Below, piece after piece: positions 6,493 through 15,402 of a stretch of 22,886 nt of DNA. The stretch spans positions 1 to 22,886 of the IMG/VR virus record IMGVR_UViG_3300043772_002592. One strand, written 5' to 3'. The first letter of the stretch is position 1. Each line of letters opens with the position of its first letter. The position numbers and the translations under genes are program-made. The DNA is from a virus. The notes beneath the pieces are model-generated. The model saw only the letters and a program-made list of their open reading frames with translations. It was not told where the DNA came from and ran no database searches.

Positions 6493-9400
6493 TTATAAGT
6501 TAGTGCTAACCAATGCTTGTGCCACAACAGTTCCTATCCAAACAGGTGTACCAGCACCACCTTGATAACTGGTTAACATAAATACGTCTGCAAAACCATT
6601 TGTAGCAGTTAATGTTGGAGCCACACCATTTGCCCATATTACGCTTGTAAATGTAATTGATGCCGTACCAGCGTATTTTACAACCAACATCAAAGTATTT
6701 ACAGATGGATTATTATCTCTGTTACTGTAACTTATTGTTGTTATAGTTGCACCACTTGTCATTGAAACTATGTGTACTGCTGCAGCTGCAACATTAAGTG
6801 TTAGTGTTTGATTTGTACCAGTAATACTTTGTGTAGTACTATTTTGTACAAATTTACCAGCACACTTTAGTGATCCACTAACATCTAGTAATGCGCTTGG
6901 AACCGTTGTACCTATACCAACATTTAAATTCGGATCAAAAGTCATTATTATAGCTTCACTGTTATTTGGCGCAGGATTTCCTGATCCTCTATAAAAATAA
7001 AATCTATTACTATCTGCTGCTGCTCTTGAACTCAATGACCAATAAATTCCAGTCCAACTAGTTTCATTAGCTACTGCTGTATGGCCAAATAAAACATCTG
7101 ATGGATAAGATGTGCCATTAGAATCCAATCTTACTGTAGCTCTATTTGCAATTGAAAAGTCTCTTCCTATTCTTACTCCTAGAGTATCTACTTTAGCAGT
7201 AGGAAATGTTGTACCTATACCCAAATTACCATCGGCTTTTATTCTAACTAATCCAGTAGTACCTCCTGTAGCTTTTTCTACATGTAAATTTTGACTCAAC
7301 ACTGTAGCTCCACCTGCATAATTTATATATGCTGCACCAGCAGAAGCGCCATTATAAAAATTTAATTGATCTCCACTTTGGACTCTTACAGTATAATTTG
7401 CATCATAAGATCCAAATATTATTTCACCTCCACTGCCTGCTCTTACATCTAATTTACCAACTGGATTTGTTGTACCAATACCAACATTACCGCCCATAAA
7501 TATTGCGGATGGTATTGATGTGGAACTTGTAACTTGTAATTTAGCTACTGGATTATTTGTACCAATACCCACTTTATTATTAACTACAACAAAATCGTTT
7601 TGACCATATTGTCCCGCAACAATTCTATCATCCGCAAATACTTCTAGTACAGGTAATCCAGCACTATTGTTTACACTCATCAAGCTATCACTTAAATCAT
7701 CAACCACACTAAATAATGTACCACTGGTACCATCTGTTCTTAATAATGTAGCACCAGCAGTTGTGGAATTTACATGCAATGAAGCAGATGGAGATGTGGT
7801 ACCAATACCTACATTTCCTCCATTCGTTATGCGCATTCTTTCAGTTTGTGAAGAAATATTTGTTGCACTTGATCTAAATATTATACCATTATAACCAGCA
7901 ATATTTGCTTGTAGAGTATTACTAAAATATATACCAACACTATCATTTGATGATCCATTATAAAGTTTATAACTGTCACTTAAACTTATATTTCCATTAA
8001 CTATTGATAGTTTATCTGTTACACTTGTTGTGCCTATACCTAAGTTTCCATTACTATTAATTAATGCATATACACTGGAACCACCTCTATTTCTAAAAAC
8101 ATGATTTGTATTATCAAAATAATTACTTGGATCACCGGCGTTACCTAAATATATTGCTATATTACCAGCAGGTTCAAATATTCTAAAATAATTAGTTGAT
8201 AAATCTAAAAATCTAAGACCACCCACGCCAATTGCACCATTTACATCCAATTTAAAAGCAGGACTTGTTGTACCTATACCAACATTACCACCACCATCTG
8301 CTTTGATAGTCATGCGGGTAGTCATTGTTCCCGCTACATTTTGTCTAAAATAGATATCACCAAATACTTGACCTGAACTTGTAGGATATGTATTATCAAT
8401 ATATGAAGTTGCTATATTTGCATTATAAAATAAATGTAATCCGTGAGTATCAGAATTATTATAACTTATTTTAATTCCATGGTCACTTGTACTTGTATTG
8501 TTAATTCTAACAAATGGATTAGCACCATGTACATTTAACAATGAAGAAGGACCAGCAGTACCTATACCAACGTTTCCTTTGAAATAAGAAGTACCTGTGC
8601 TAGCTTCTACGCTAAACAATAAGTCTGCACCTGTACTATAAATTCCAAATTTTGGTTGTACGCCACTTCCATAGTCAGCGGCGTTTGGAATATGAACACT
8701 CAATACTCTATCTGTATAAGCTCCACCTCTACCAATAAAATAATAATTATTAGCAGATGAAGTAGTACTTTGTACATCAGGAAATCCTATACCAGCCCAT
8801 TTTCCTATAGTAGAAGTGTCTGAAACTCTCAATACGGAAGAGAAAGTATTTTGTGAACCATCACCTACTATTGTTAATCTTCCATTTGGTGATGTTGTGC
8901 CTATACCAACATTACCATTAAATTTAATTCTAACTTTTTCTGATCTGACGGTGCCAGCATCTGATGTGTAGAATACAAGATCACCGGATTCAGCCCCATT
9001 CGTATTTGTTATAACATGTGCGCCTAGTCCGCCATATTCATGTTCATTACCAGCACTATCATTTAATGTAAAATATAAGTTGGAACCATTTCCAACTGTA
9101 CCATCATTCATATGCAAATATAAAAGCCCATAATTCGCAGCCGTACCAGAATATCCAGATTTTCTCAGTCTAAATGGTACAGGTGTGGTAGTTCCTGTAT
9201 GTTCAAATAGAGTTGTTACATCATTTCTATTACCCACATCAACATAAAATGCATTACCTGTACCACCATTGTTGTTAACCACAAATTTAGCACCAGGACT
9301 AGTTGTGCCTATACCCACGTTACCATTGCCTTTGATACGCATGGTTTCTGTTTTACCATTAATGGTTTCACTTGAACCATTTTGGAATATATGGTCTTGA

Positions 9401-12006
9401 TATGTACCATATATCATACTATCAGATCCAGCTACAACATCACCTGTATAATTTCTGAATACTATGTAACCTCCAGTATTGTTATCCAAGAATGTTAGAC
9501 CAGCATAAGTTCCATTGTCAGCGGTATTTCTAAAAGTTATATAATTGCTTGTATTAGAATCAATTAGCAAATTTGTGCCAGTTGTAACTGTTCCAGTGCC
9601 AGTTGGTGCAGAAGCACGAATATTTAATAATGCACCTGGTGCAGTTGTACCAATACCTATGTTTGCTGATGCTTGTAAACTTGCAAGTCTAAATATGCCA
9701 TCCGCAGCTGGTATACCAGATGCACTATAGTCACCCCAATTTAATATACCATTTAAATTCATCCAGAGACTGTTAGAAACTCTGTTTGCCCAGTGGAAAT
9801 TAATATTAGGACCATACTTATCAGCTGATTGAGCATTTCCTACCAAGTCTCTTTCTCTTATGCTTATTGGACTATTTGACCAATCTTCATTATCTGTTAA
9901 ATTTGTATAAGACACCAACATTCTGGTGCTTGTACCGCCACTAAATCCTATATCTCCAACCACTTGTAACTTATTAGCCGGAGCAGTTGAACCTATACCA
10001 ACATTACCACCACTTAATATTGTAAATAACGGCGTGCCGTTATGAATGTGTTGAAAAGCTTTGTTACTATCAGTATAAGTGTACAATGCGCCAGCTAGAG
10101 CGCCATTAGTGGTATCAGATGTTGTATTTTTAAGCAAATATGCATTACTCGTACCATCATCAAATCGAATATATGAAAAGGAACCACCACCATTTAAGTG
10201 TATCCATGGATTGCTAGCTTTATATATGGTAAGAGGCGCACCAGGAGTTGTAGTACCAATACCAACGTTGCCTGTACTTATGATACGCACTCTTTCAACA
10301 CCATTAGTATAAAATCTTGTATTACCATGTGTGAAATTAGCATTATTTTTTGTTAATTGTCCTATTTCTAGAGATCCACCAGCTGCACCATATGTTCCAG
10401 GTGTATAATAAATTCCAGCTTGAGCATCCCAATCCCAATTTGAACCTAAAATCAAACCATTTGTAGCATTGTTACCAATCATCCACAAATTACCATCATT
10501 GTATCCCAATAAATCAAATCCGTAATATCTGACACGTTCATAACCTTGTGTCAATTTAGCTACAACAACATTGCTTGATCCAGCTCCAATTTCAAATTTA
10601 AAATTAGGAACGGTTGTGCCTATGCCAACGTTACCATTATCAAGATTAACTATTGACCCAGTAGTTATTGTTGTTGTACTGTTAAATTTAGCAACATAGT
10701 TTGTTAAACCTGTCACAGTTACACTTGTTCCACTTGATCCAGATGTGCCTGAACTGCCACTGGTTCCGCTTGATCCACTTGATCCACTTGTACCACTACT
10801 TCCACTTGTGCCTGAACTACCACTGGTTCCGCTTGATCCGCTTGTTCCGCTTGATCCACTTGTTCCGCTTGATCCGCTTGATCCAGATGTGCCTGAACTA
10901 CCACTGGTTCCGCTTGATCCGCTTGATCCGCTTGTTCCGCTTGATCCACTGGTTCCACTTGATCCGCTTGATCCACTTGTTCCACTTGATCCACTGGTTC
11001 CACTTGATCCGCTTGATCCAGATGTGCCTGAACTACCACTAGTTCCGCTTGATCCACTTGTTCCACTTGATCCACTGGTTCCACTTGATCCGCTTGATCC
11101 AGATGTGCCTGAACTACCACTAGTTCCGCTTGATCCACTTGTTCCACTTGATCCAGATGTGCCTGCTGCGGTTGCGGTGGATTTATAAACAACACCTGTT
11201 GTATTATCTACTGTTAGATAGTATCCGGTTGCATTAGTAGTTAGACCGTCAATTTCAACTGAACCACTAACATGTAATTTAGCTGTTGGATTATTTGTGC
11301 CAATACCTACTCTATTGTTTCTTAAAACAAAGTCATTTGTACCATATTGACCCATTACAACTCTATCATCCGCAAATACTTCCAATACAGGTAAACCTGC
11401 ACTGTTGTTTACACTCATCAAACTGTCACTTAAATCATCAACTACACTAAATAATGTTCCATTTGTACCATCTGTTCTCAATACAGTAGCACCTGAAGTG
11501 GTTGAGTTTACATGCAATCTAGCAGCAGTAGTAGTTGTTCCAATACCAATGTTTCCACTACTAGAAATAAACAATCTAGTAGCACTACCAGCAGTAAAAG
11601 ACAATCCAACATCATTAGTTCCTAAAATAGACTGTGTACTATTTCCCCATGTAAGACTATTTCCAGAATCTATATATAAAGTACCATTATTAACATAAGC
11701 AGATCCAACTACTTGAAATTTGAATATTGGACTTGTAGTGCCTATACCAACGTTTGTACCATTATCATACACTAAACTATTAGCTATAGTGGAATTTCCT
11801 GTAAATTTACTTAAATAGTTACTAGTAGGTTGTACAGATGTAACAAATGCACCTCCACCACCTGTTGATATTGCACTTGCTGATAGTGGACCTGTAAATA
11901 ATATGGTTGATGCATCAATCAACCTCATTGAATTAGTTACTTGTTCACCTTTAACTGTGAAAAAATCAATTTTACCAACTGATGGATTTATTATGATATC
12001 TGGCAT
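6493..12006 (-). CDS. Giant tail fibre with NVGIGT repeats and collagen-like segment, 1837 aa
   Basis: This is an extended fibre protein. The N terminus (1-80) is unique. Seventeen copies of a G-N-[VIL]-G-I-G-T-x-x-P-x-x-K-L motif follow, starting near residues 85, 152 and 232 and then fourteen more after the array. Each begins a beta-rich segment of about 50-120 residues. Residues 282-428 are 49 uninterrupted Gly-X-Y triplets, all GTS or GSS. An 83-codon segment is duplicated (residues 164-246 and about 1410-1492). The C-terminal cap (about 1735-1837) has VHIVSMTSGATITTI, WANGVAP and WIGTVV, resembling beta-structured fibre tips. The endosialidase-type S74 chaperone that usually closes such repeats is not visible. 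Fibres of this kind are normally homotrimers; receptor contact at the tip is inferred. An exact TATAAATA lies 40 bases upstream of the ATG (12004-12006). Confidence 0.88.
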   Translation of the reverse strand: MPDIIINPSVGKIDFFTVKGEQVTNSMRLIDASTILFTGPLSASAISTGGGGAFVTSVQPTSNYLSKFTGNSTIANSLVYDNGTNVGIGTTSPIFKFQVVGSAYVNNGTLYIDSGNSLTWGNSTQSILGTNDVGLSFTAGSATRLFISSSGNIGIGTTTTAARLHVNSTTSGATVLRTDGTNGTLFSVVDDLSDSLMSVNNSAGLPVLEVFADDRVVMGQYGTNDFVLRNNRVGIGTNNPTAKLHVSGSVEIDGLTTNATGYYLTVDNTTGVVYKSTATAAGTSGSSGTSGSSGTSGSSGTSGSSGSSGTSGSSGTSGSSGTSGSSGTSGSSGSSGTSGSSGTSGSSGSSGTSGSSGTSGSSGSSGTSGSSGTSGSSGSSGTSGSSGTSGSSGTSGSSGTSGSSGTSGSSGSSGTSGSSGTSGSSGTSVTVTGLTNYVAKFNSTTTITTGSIVNLDNGNVGIGTTVPNFKFEIGAGSSNVVVAKLTQGYERVRYYGFDLLGYNDGNLWMIGNNATNGLILGSNWDWDAQAGIYYTPGTYGAAGGSLEIGQLTKNNANFTHGNTRFYTNGVERVRIISTGNVGIGTTTPGAPLTIYKASNPWIHLNGGGSFSYIRFDDGTSNAYLLKNTTSDTTNGALAGALYTYTDSNKAFQHIHNGTPLFTILSGGNVGIGSTAPANKLQVVGDIGFSGGTSTRMLVSYTNLTDNEDWSNSPISIRERDLVGNAQSADKYGPNINFHWANRVSNSLWMNLNGILNWGDYSASGIPAADGIFRLASLQASANIGIGTTAPGALLNIRASAPTGTGTVTTGTNLLIDSNTSNYITFRNTADNGTYAGLTFLDNNTGGYIVFRNYTGDVVAGSDSMIYGTYQDHIFQNGSSETINGKTETMRIKGNGNVGIGTTSPGAKFVVNNNGGTGNAFYVDVGNRNDVTTLFEHTGTTTPVPFRLRKSGYSGTAANYGLLYLHMNDGTVGNGSNLYFTLNDSAGNEHEYGGLGAHVITNTNGAESGDLVFYTSDAGTVRSEKVRIKFNGNVGIGTTSPNGRLTIVGDGSQNTFSSVLRVSDTSTIGKWAGIGFPDVQSTTSSANNYYFIGRGGAYTDRVLSVHIPNAADYGSGVQPKFGIYSTGADLLFSVEASTGTSYFKGNVGIGTAGPSSLLNVHGANPFVRINNTSTSDHGIKISYNNSDTHGLHLFYNANIATSYIDNTYPTSSGQVFGDIYFRQNVAGTMTTRMTIKADGGGNVGIGTTSPAFKLDVNGAIGVGGLRFLDLSTNYFRIFEPAGNIAIYLGNAGDPSNYFDNTNHVFRNRGGSSVYALINSNGNLGIGTTSVTDKLSIVNGNISLSDSYKLYNGSSNDSVGIYFSNTLQANIAGYNGIIFRSSATNISSQTERMRITNGGNVGIGTTSPSASLHVNSTTAGATLLRTDGTSGTLFSVVDDLSDSLMSVNNSAGLPVLEVFADDRIVAGQYGQNDFVVVNNKVGIGTNNPVAKLQVTSSTSIPSAIFMGGNVGIGTTNPVGKLDVRAGSGGEIIFGSYDANYTVRVQSGDQLNFYNGASAGAAYINYAGGATVLSQNLHVEKATGGTTGLVRIKADGNLGIGTTFPTAKVDTLGVRIGRDFSIANRATVRLDSNGTSYPSDVLFGHTAVANETSWTGIYWSLSSRAAADSNRFYFYRGSGNPAPNNSEAIIMTFDPNLNVGIGTTVPSALLDVSGSLKCAGKFVQNSTTQSITGTNQTLTLNVAAAAVHIVSMTSGATITTISYSNRDNNPSVNTLMLVVKYAGTASITFTSVIWANGVAPTLTATNGFADVFMLTSYQGGAGTPVWIGTVVAQALVSTNL
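7531..7779 (-). repeat. 249-bp internal duplication, promoter-distal copy
   Basis: It encodes LHVNSTTAGATLLRTDG through to KVGIGTNNPVAKLQV and pairs with 11269-11517 in the same gene. The 83 codons align without gaps and most residues are identical, including the block VVDDLSDSLMSVNNSAGLP. Confidence 0.85.
10723..11163 (-). repeat. Collagen-like Gly-X-Y array, 49 triplets
   Basis: These 441 bases encode only GTS and GSS triplets (residues 282-428 of the 1837-residue fibre). Codon use is uniform, with units spaced in multiples of 9 and often 27 bases. A perfect 54-base direct repeat lies at 11021-11074 and 11102-11155. This uniformity points to recent expansion by slippage or recombination. 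Long open frames on the opposite strand here (Pro/Leu/Asp-rich) are a by-product of the repeat. Confidence 0.9.
11269..11517 (-). repeat. 249-bp internal duplication, promoter-proximal copy
   Basis: It encodes LHVNSTTSGATVLRTDG through to RVGIGTNNPTAKLHV (residues 164-246) and pairs with 7531-7779. The copies lie on either side of the collagen-like array and most of the repeat region, so recombination between them would delete about 3.7 kb in frame. Confidence 0.85.
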
Positions 12007-12045
12007 ATACTGTATAAATAGAACCTAAATTATATAATCAAACAG

Positions 12046-12053
12046 TATTTATA
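12046..12053 (-). promoter_or_regulatory. T4-type late promoter candidate for the 1837-aa fibre
   Basis: The minus strand reads exactly TATAAATA, 40 bases upstream of the ATG at 12006. It overlaps the stop codon of the upstream jelly-roll gene. The 42-base gap between genes (12007-12048) is one of the few in the leftward block, consistent with a new transcript start. Exact matches also occur by chance inside coding regions, so position and spacing carry the argument. Confidence 0.5.
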
Positions 12054-14091
12054 GACCAAATCTACCTTTTGTAGCATTGTAATTTTGTAAAACTTGAGCG
12101 GCAGATAATGCAATATTGTAGCATCTAGCTGATGCTATTCTACAACTTTGATATCTACCCAAGTGATTTCCACCAATTACTAAATTTTGACCTGACGTTG
12201 TTGTGCCTGTAATTTTTGTTTTTGATGCTCTTACTATTCCATCAACATAAATATGCATATTGGACCCGTCAACGACTCCAACCAAATGATGCCATACACT
12301 ATCGCAAATACTTGATCCATAAACTGCATCGTCTGCCGTTCCTAAACTATTTCTTTGGCCGAAAAATACATTTCCAGTATCAAGAATATGTAAACTTGTG
12401 TATGGAGTAGTACCCACTGCGCCATAATTAGAAATTATAGCAGTATTGCTATTAAATCCGCCGGGAGAATTATCCCAAAACCAAGCTTCCCACGTTATTT
12501 GTGCGTTGTCTGTGTTTTGATTAAGATCAGTCTGAATATATCCATTTACACCATCAAGAATAAAATCTCCACCGTAAAGCGATGAATATGTTACTCCTCC
12601 AGTTAATGTTCCAATTTTACCATTTCCACTTACATCATAAAATGTTGTTCCAGCGCCGCCATAACTATATATATTACCAGCATCAAGATTTAATACTAAT
12701 CCTTGTTGTACAATTGTATTTGCAAATCTAGATTTTTGAGCTTCATAATTTTGAAGTATTTCTGTAGCGGATAAATTTCTATTATATATTTTAACAGAAC
12801 CTATTTTTCCATTCCATATAGACGTTGGAGTTGTAAACCTAGACCCAATAGTTACATTATCAGTATTATCATTAACAGCATTAGTAGGATTTACAACTGT
12901 TCCAGATACTTGAGATCCATTTATGTAAATTTTTATATCTGAAGATCCTGATGCTCTTAAATGTGTCGCGCTAATGTGATACCAAGTATTTAAAGCGAAA
13001 GTATAACTAGCATCTACATATGGACCGCCTCCAGAACCTACGTCAAAATAAACTTTGTTATTTACATAATGAACCAATAAACAATACTCTTCATTTGTAT
13101 CAGAAACGCCTTTGCCAACTATTGCTCCATAATAATTCATCGATGAAGAAATCAAAACCCACGCCTCAACAGTTAATGCTGAAGTGCTTTTTAATGAAGA
13201 TGAATTAGGAATAACTATATAATCATTAGAACCATCAAATAAAAAAGCTCCTTTATTGTAGTAATCAAAAAGAGGCATATTTGATCCGGTTCCATTACCA
13301 AACAGTCCATTATCATCATTTCCTGATAAATCAATTATACTTCTATCAGTATTAGATATACCCCATTTTTGTCCAAGATATGTGTGGACTAATCTTCTTT
13401 CTGTGGTTGTTAGAAGCCTATTAAATACAATAATTTCTGCTGCTTCGCAAGTAGAAACTTCGCTACTGATATTGACGCCTAGCCCAAGCGGCCCTGCGTT
13501 TGCGCCATTAGAATTTGTAGTTATTGCAGTTCCATTACTATATAAATTTGCCAAATCAGTTGAGCTACCACTCCAATCTCCCATATACATTCTCCAAGTA
13601 TTATCTGCTGGATAACCTTGATATTGGACCCATCCTTCTGCATAATATTGATTATAATGACCTCCCCAATGCCCTAATAGCCAATTTGTTCCAGTCGCTC
13701 CTGTATATAGAGTACTTAAAACCCTGTTAGGATTTATTCCTGATAATCTAGTCACACAAAATATTGTATAAGCAGAAGTAACTAAATTAATTGAAGAATT
13801 CCATATTTGTTGACTTGTAGTGCATGCTATTACTTTTCTTGAATTTAAAAAAGCATTTCTAGTTGGTCCAGCAGAAACAGGAACCATATGATAATTAAAT
13901 CCGCTTTTATCACGCCATTGACTCACTGTGGTTCCTGAACTATAACTAAATGTAGTATCATCAGCAGCATCCATCCACATAAGCAAGCCGCCTTTCACTG
14001 GCAAATCAGTTGGATATGATTTATTTTGTGATGCATCTAAACACATCACTAAACCATCTTGCACTATTTTTGGTGAATATTGTAAAGCCAT
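12049..14091 (-). CDS. Triple LamG-type jelly-roll adhesin, 680 aa
   Basis: Three concanavalin/LamG-like domains are visible. The sequence opens with IVQDGLVMCLDASQNKSYP (9-27), the normal first strand of such a domain. A complete jelly-roll (about 34-246) then interrupts: LLMWMDAADDTTF, VSQWRDKSG, closing with EIIVFNRLLTTTERRLVHTY. The first domain resumes at IIDLSGNDDNGLFGNG (about 251) and closes with GKIGSVKIYNRNLSATEILQ (about 430-450). A third, uninterrupted domain runs from IVQQGLVLNLDAGN (about 459) to the end, with IYVDGIV and the closing ALSAAQVLQNYNATKG. These folds bind carbohydrates in many proteins, so host-surface binding is likely. It starts three bases after the previous gene, without a Shine-Dalgarno sequence. 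I see no catalytic motif. Confidence 0.8.
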   Translation of the reverse strand: MALQYSPKIVQDGLVMCLDASQNKSYPTDLPVKGGLLMWMDAADDTTFSYSSGTTVSQWRDKSGFNYHMVPVSAGPTRNAFLNSRKVIACTTSQQIWNSSINLVTSAYTIFCVTRLSGINPNRVLSTLYTGATGTNWLLGHWGGHYNQYYAEGWVQYQGYPADNTWRMYMGDWSGSSTDLANLYSNGTAITTNSNGANAGPLGLGVNISSEVSTCEAAEIIVFNRLLTTTERRLVHTYLGQKWGISNTDRSIIDLSGNDDNGLFGNGTGSNMPLFDYYNKGAFLFDGSNDYIVIPNSSSLKSTSALTVEAWVLISSSMNYYGAIVGKGVSDTNEEYCLLVHYVNNKVYFDVGSGGGPYVDASYTFALNTWYHISATHLRASGSSDIKIYINGSQVSGTVVNPTNAVNDNTDNVTIGSRFTTPTSIWNGKIGSVKIYNRNLSATEILQNYEAQKSRFANTIVQQGLVLNLDAGNIYSYGGAGTTFYDVSGNGKIGTLTGGVTYSSLYGGDFILDGVNGYIQTDLNQNTDNAQITWEAWFWDNSPGGFNSNTAIISNYGAVGTTPYTSLHILDTGNVFFGQRNSLGTADDAVYGSSICDSVWHHLVGVVDGSNMHIYVDGIVRASKTKITGTTTSGQNLVIGGNHLGRYQSCRIASARCYNIALSAAQVLQNYNATKGRFGL

Positions 14092-14094
14092 ATA

Positions 14095-15399
14095 TTATAT
14101 ATATTGTGTTTTTGCTGATTGATAATTAGCAGAGACTTCTGATGCAGAGATCTCTCTATTATACATTCTTATTTCACCCATTTCTCCATTCCAATGCGCT
14201 GTACCAGACCCACGATAACCAAGTCCTCTAGGAGTTGTACCAGATCCAATGCTAGTTACATTTTGACGACCATTTGCAGCTTGTAATGTTGATGTGGTTG
14301 ATTCTAAATTTCCGTTCAAATAGACTTTTATGGTACTTCCACTCCATGCGTATACTACATGATACCATACGTTTGCGGAAATGGTTGATGTAGATCTAGC
14401 ACCAGTATTAAATCCACCATTATTATCAAACCAGCCACTACCATTTCCCAAATCGCTTCCAAAAGCAACTGTACCGCTGCTAGCATATAAAGAAAACCAT
14501 ACAACATTTTCTTGAATATAAATTTGCTGATAGTTACCTGACGTAGGTAAACTATAACACTTTAACCAAAATTCCCATGTACCGGCTGTTTGTCCCGAAT
14601 TGATATTTGATGCAAAATTGATATAAGAACTCGACGCACTATCAAAAACAATTGGGCCTCCTTTAATTCTCGGAAGACCGAAATTTATATGAGCTACTTG
14701 AGAAGGATTTGTTGTATAGTTTTCATATGCCCATCCAAAAGCATTTCCTTGTCCCAATCCCGGCTGTCCAATTAATATCCACTCAGGAGCAGCTATATAA
14801 TCAGATTCTAAAAATCCAGCAGGTTTTCCTAAATCAGTTAAGATATCTCTTACTGTGGAATTGTAAGTATCTGCTCTATGACTGCCCATTACTATGAAAG
14901 TAGCTTTTGGATAATAAGATTTTATTGTATTATAATTAGATACAAATAACGCCAATTCAGTAGTAGTTATTCCGCTACCTGAATAATTATCATAACAATG
15001 ACCATTTAATCTTAATCCTCCAAAAAAACTATCAACAACCCAAGCTCCACCACTTTCGTCCCACACCCACAAATGTAATGCTCTACTTGCATCATAAGTT
15101 TTAGTTCCTGACCTAACATTTAATCCCGGTGTTATACCCTGTCTATTCGCTGCGTCTCCACCATAAGAGCCTTCTGGATAATCAATAGCAAATGCAGTAT
15201 AATAAGTTTTATTTTTATTATATATTTTATTTGTAAATGGATAATTCACGCCTGAAATTAAATCAACAACCCCATCAGTGCTTCCGTTATATAATCCACA
15301 TCCTAACTGTGTCATTTTTCTGCGACTAGTAGCAAACGGATCAAAGCTTAAAATAAGTCCTGATTTAACTATTAACGGCCCATTATTTACTGTACTCAT
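14095..15399 (-). CDS. Adhesin with ILEI/FAM3-like domain and LamG jelly-roll, 434 aa
   Basis: The start IVKSGLILSFDPF (10-22) is the first strand of a LamG-type domain. Residues about 105-228 resemble the ILEI (FAM3/POMGNT1-stem) domain in order: RALHLWVWDESGGAWVVDSF, then ELALFVSNYNTIKSYYP, FIVMGSHRAD, VRDILTDLGKPAG and EWILIGQPGLGQGN. The C-terminal part (about 247-434) is a jelly-roll: TWEFWLK, NVWYHVVYAWSG, IKVYLNGNLES and closing GEMGEIRMYNREISASEVSA. The ILEI fold in POMGNT1 binds sugar, so a glycan-binding role in host recognition is plausible. The ILEI assignment rests on pattern matching by eye. It starts four bases before the next upstream gene's stop codon, and a GGA lies 11 bases before the ATG. 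Confidence 0.75.
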   Translation of the reverse strand: MSTVNNGPLIVKSGLILSFDPFATSRRKMTQLGCGLYNGSTDGVVDLISGVNYPFTNKIYNKNKTYYTAFAIDYPEGSYGGDAANRQGITPGLNVRSGTKTYDASRALHLWVWDESGGAWVVDSFFGGLRLNGHCYDNYSGSGITTTELALFVSNYNTIKSYYPKATFIVMGSHRADTYNSTVRDILTDLGKPAGFLESDYIAAPEWILIGQPGLGQGNAFGWAYENYTTNPSQVAHINFGLPRIKGGPIVFDSASSSYINFASNINSGQTAGTWEFWLKCYSLPTSGNYQQIYIQENVVWFSLYASSGTVAFGSDLGNGSGWFDNNGGFNTGARSTSTISANVWYHVVYAWSGSTIKVYLNGNLESTTSTLQAANGRQNVTSIGSGTTPRGLGYRGSGTAHWNGEMGEIRMYNREISASEVSANYQSAKTQYI

Positions 15400-15402
15400 A
15401 TT

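Noticed and set aside
10701-11195. Open frames on both strands across the shorter array (10745-11188 plus, 10719-11195 minus, 10701-11042 plus)
   Set aside because: Same artefact of the Gly-X-Y repeat inside the 1837-residue fibre gene.
12013-12053. Inverted TATAAATA/TATTTATA pair as a terminator after the 680-residue gene
   Set aside because: The stem is eight A-T pairs with a 25-base loop and no T-run. It is much better read as a promoter box with a chance inverted copy.
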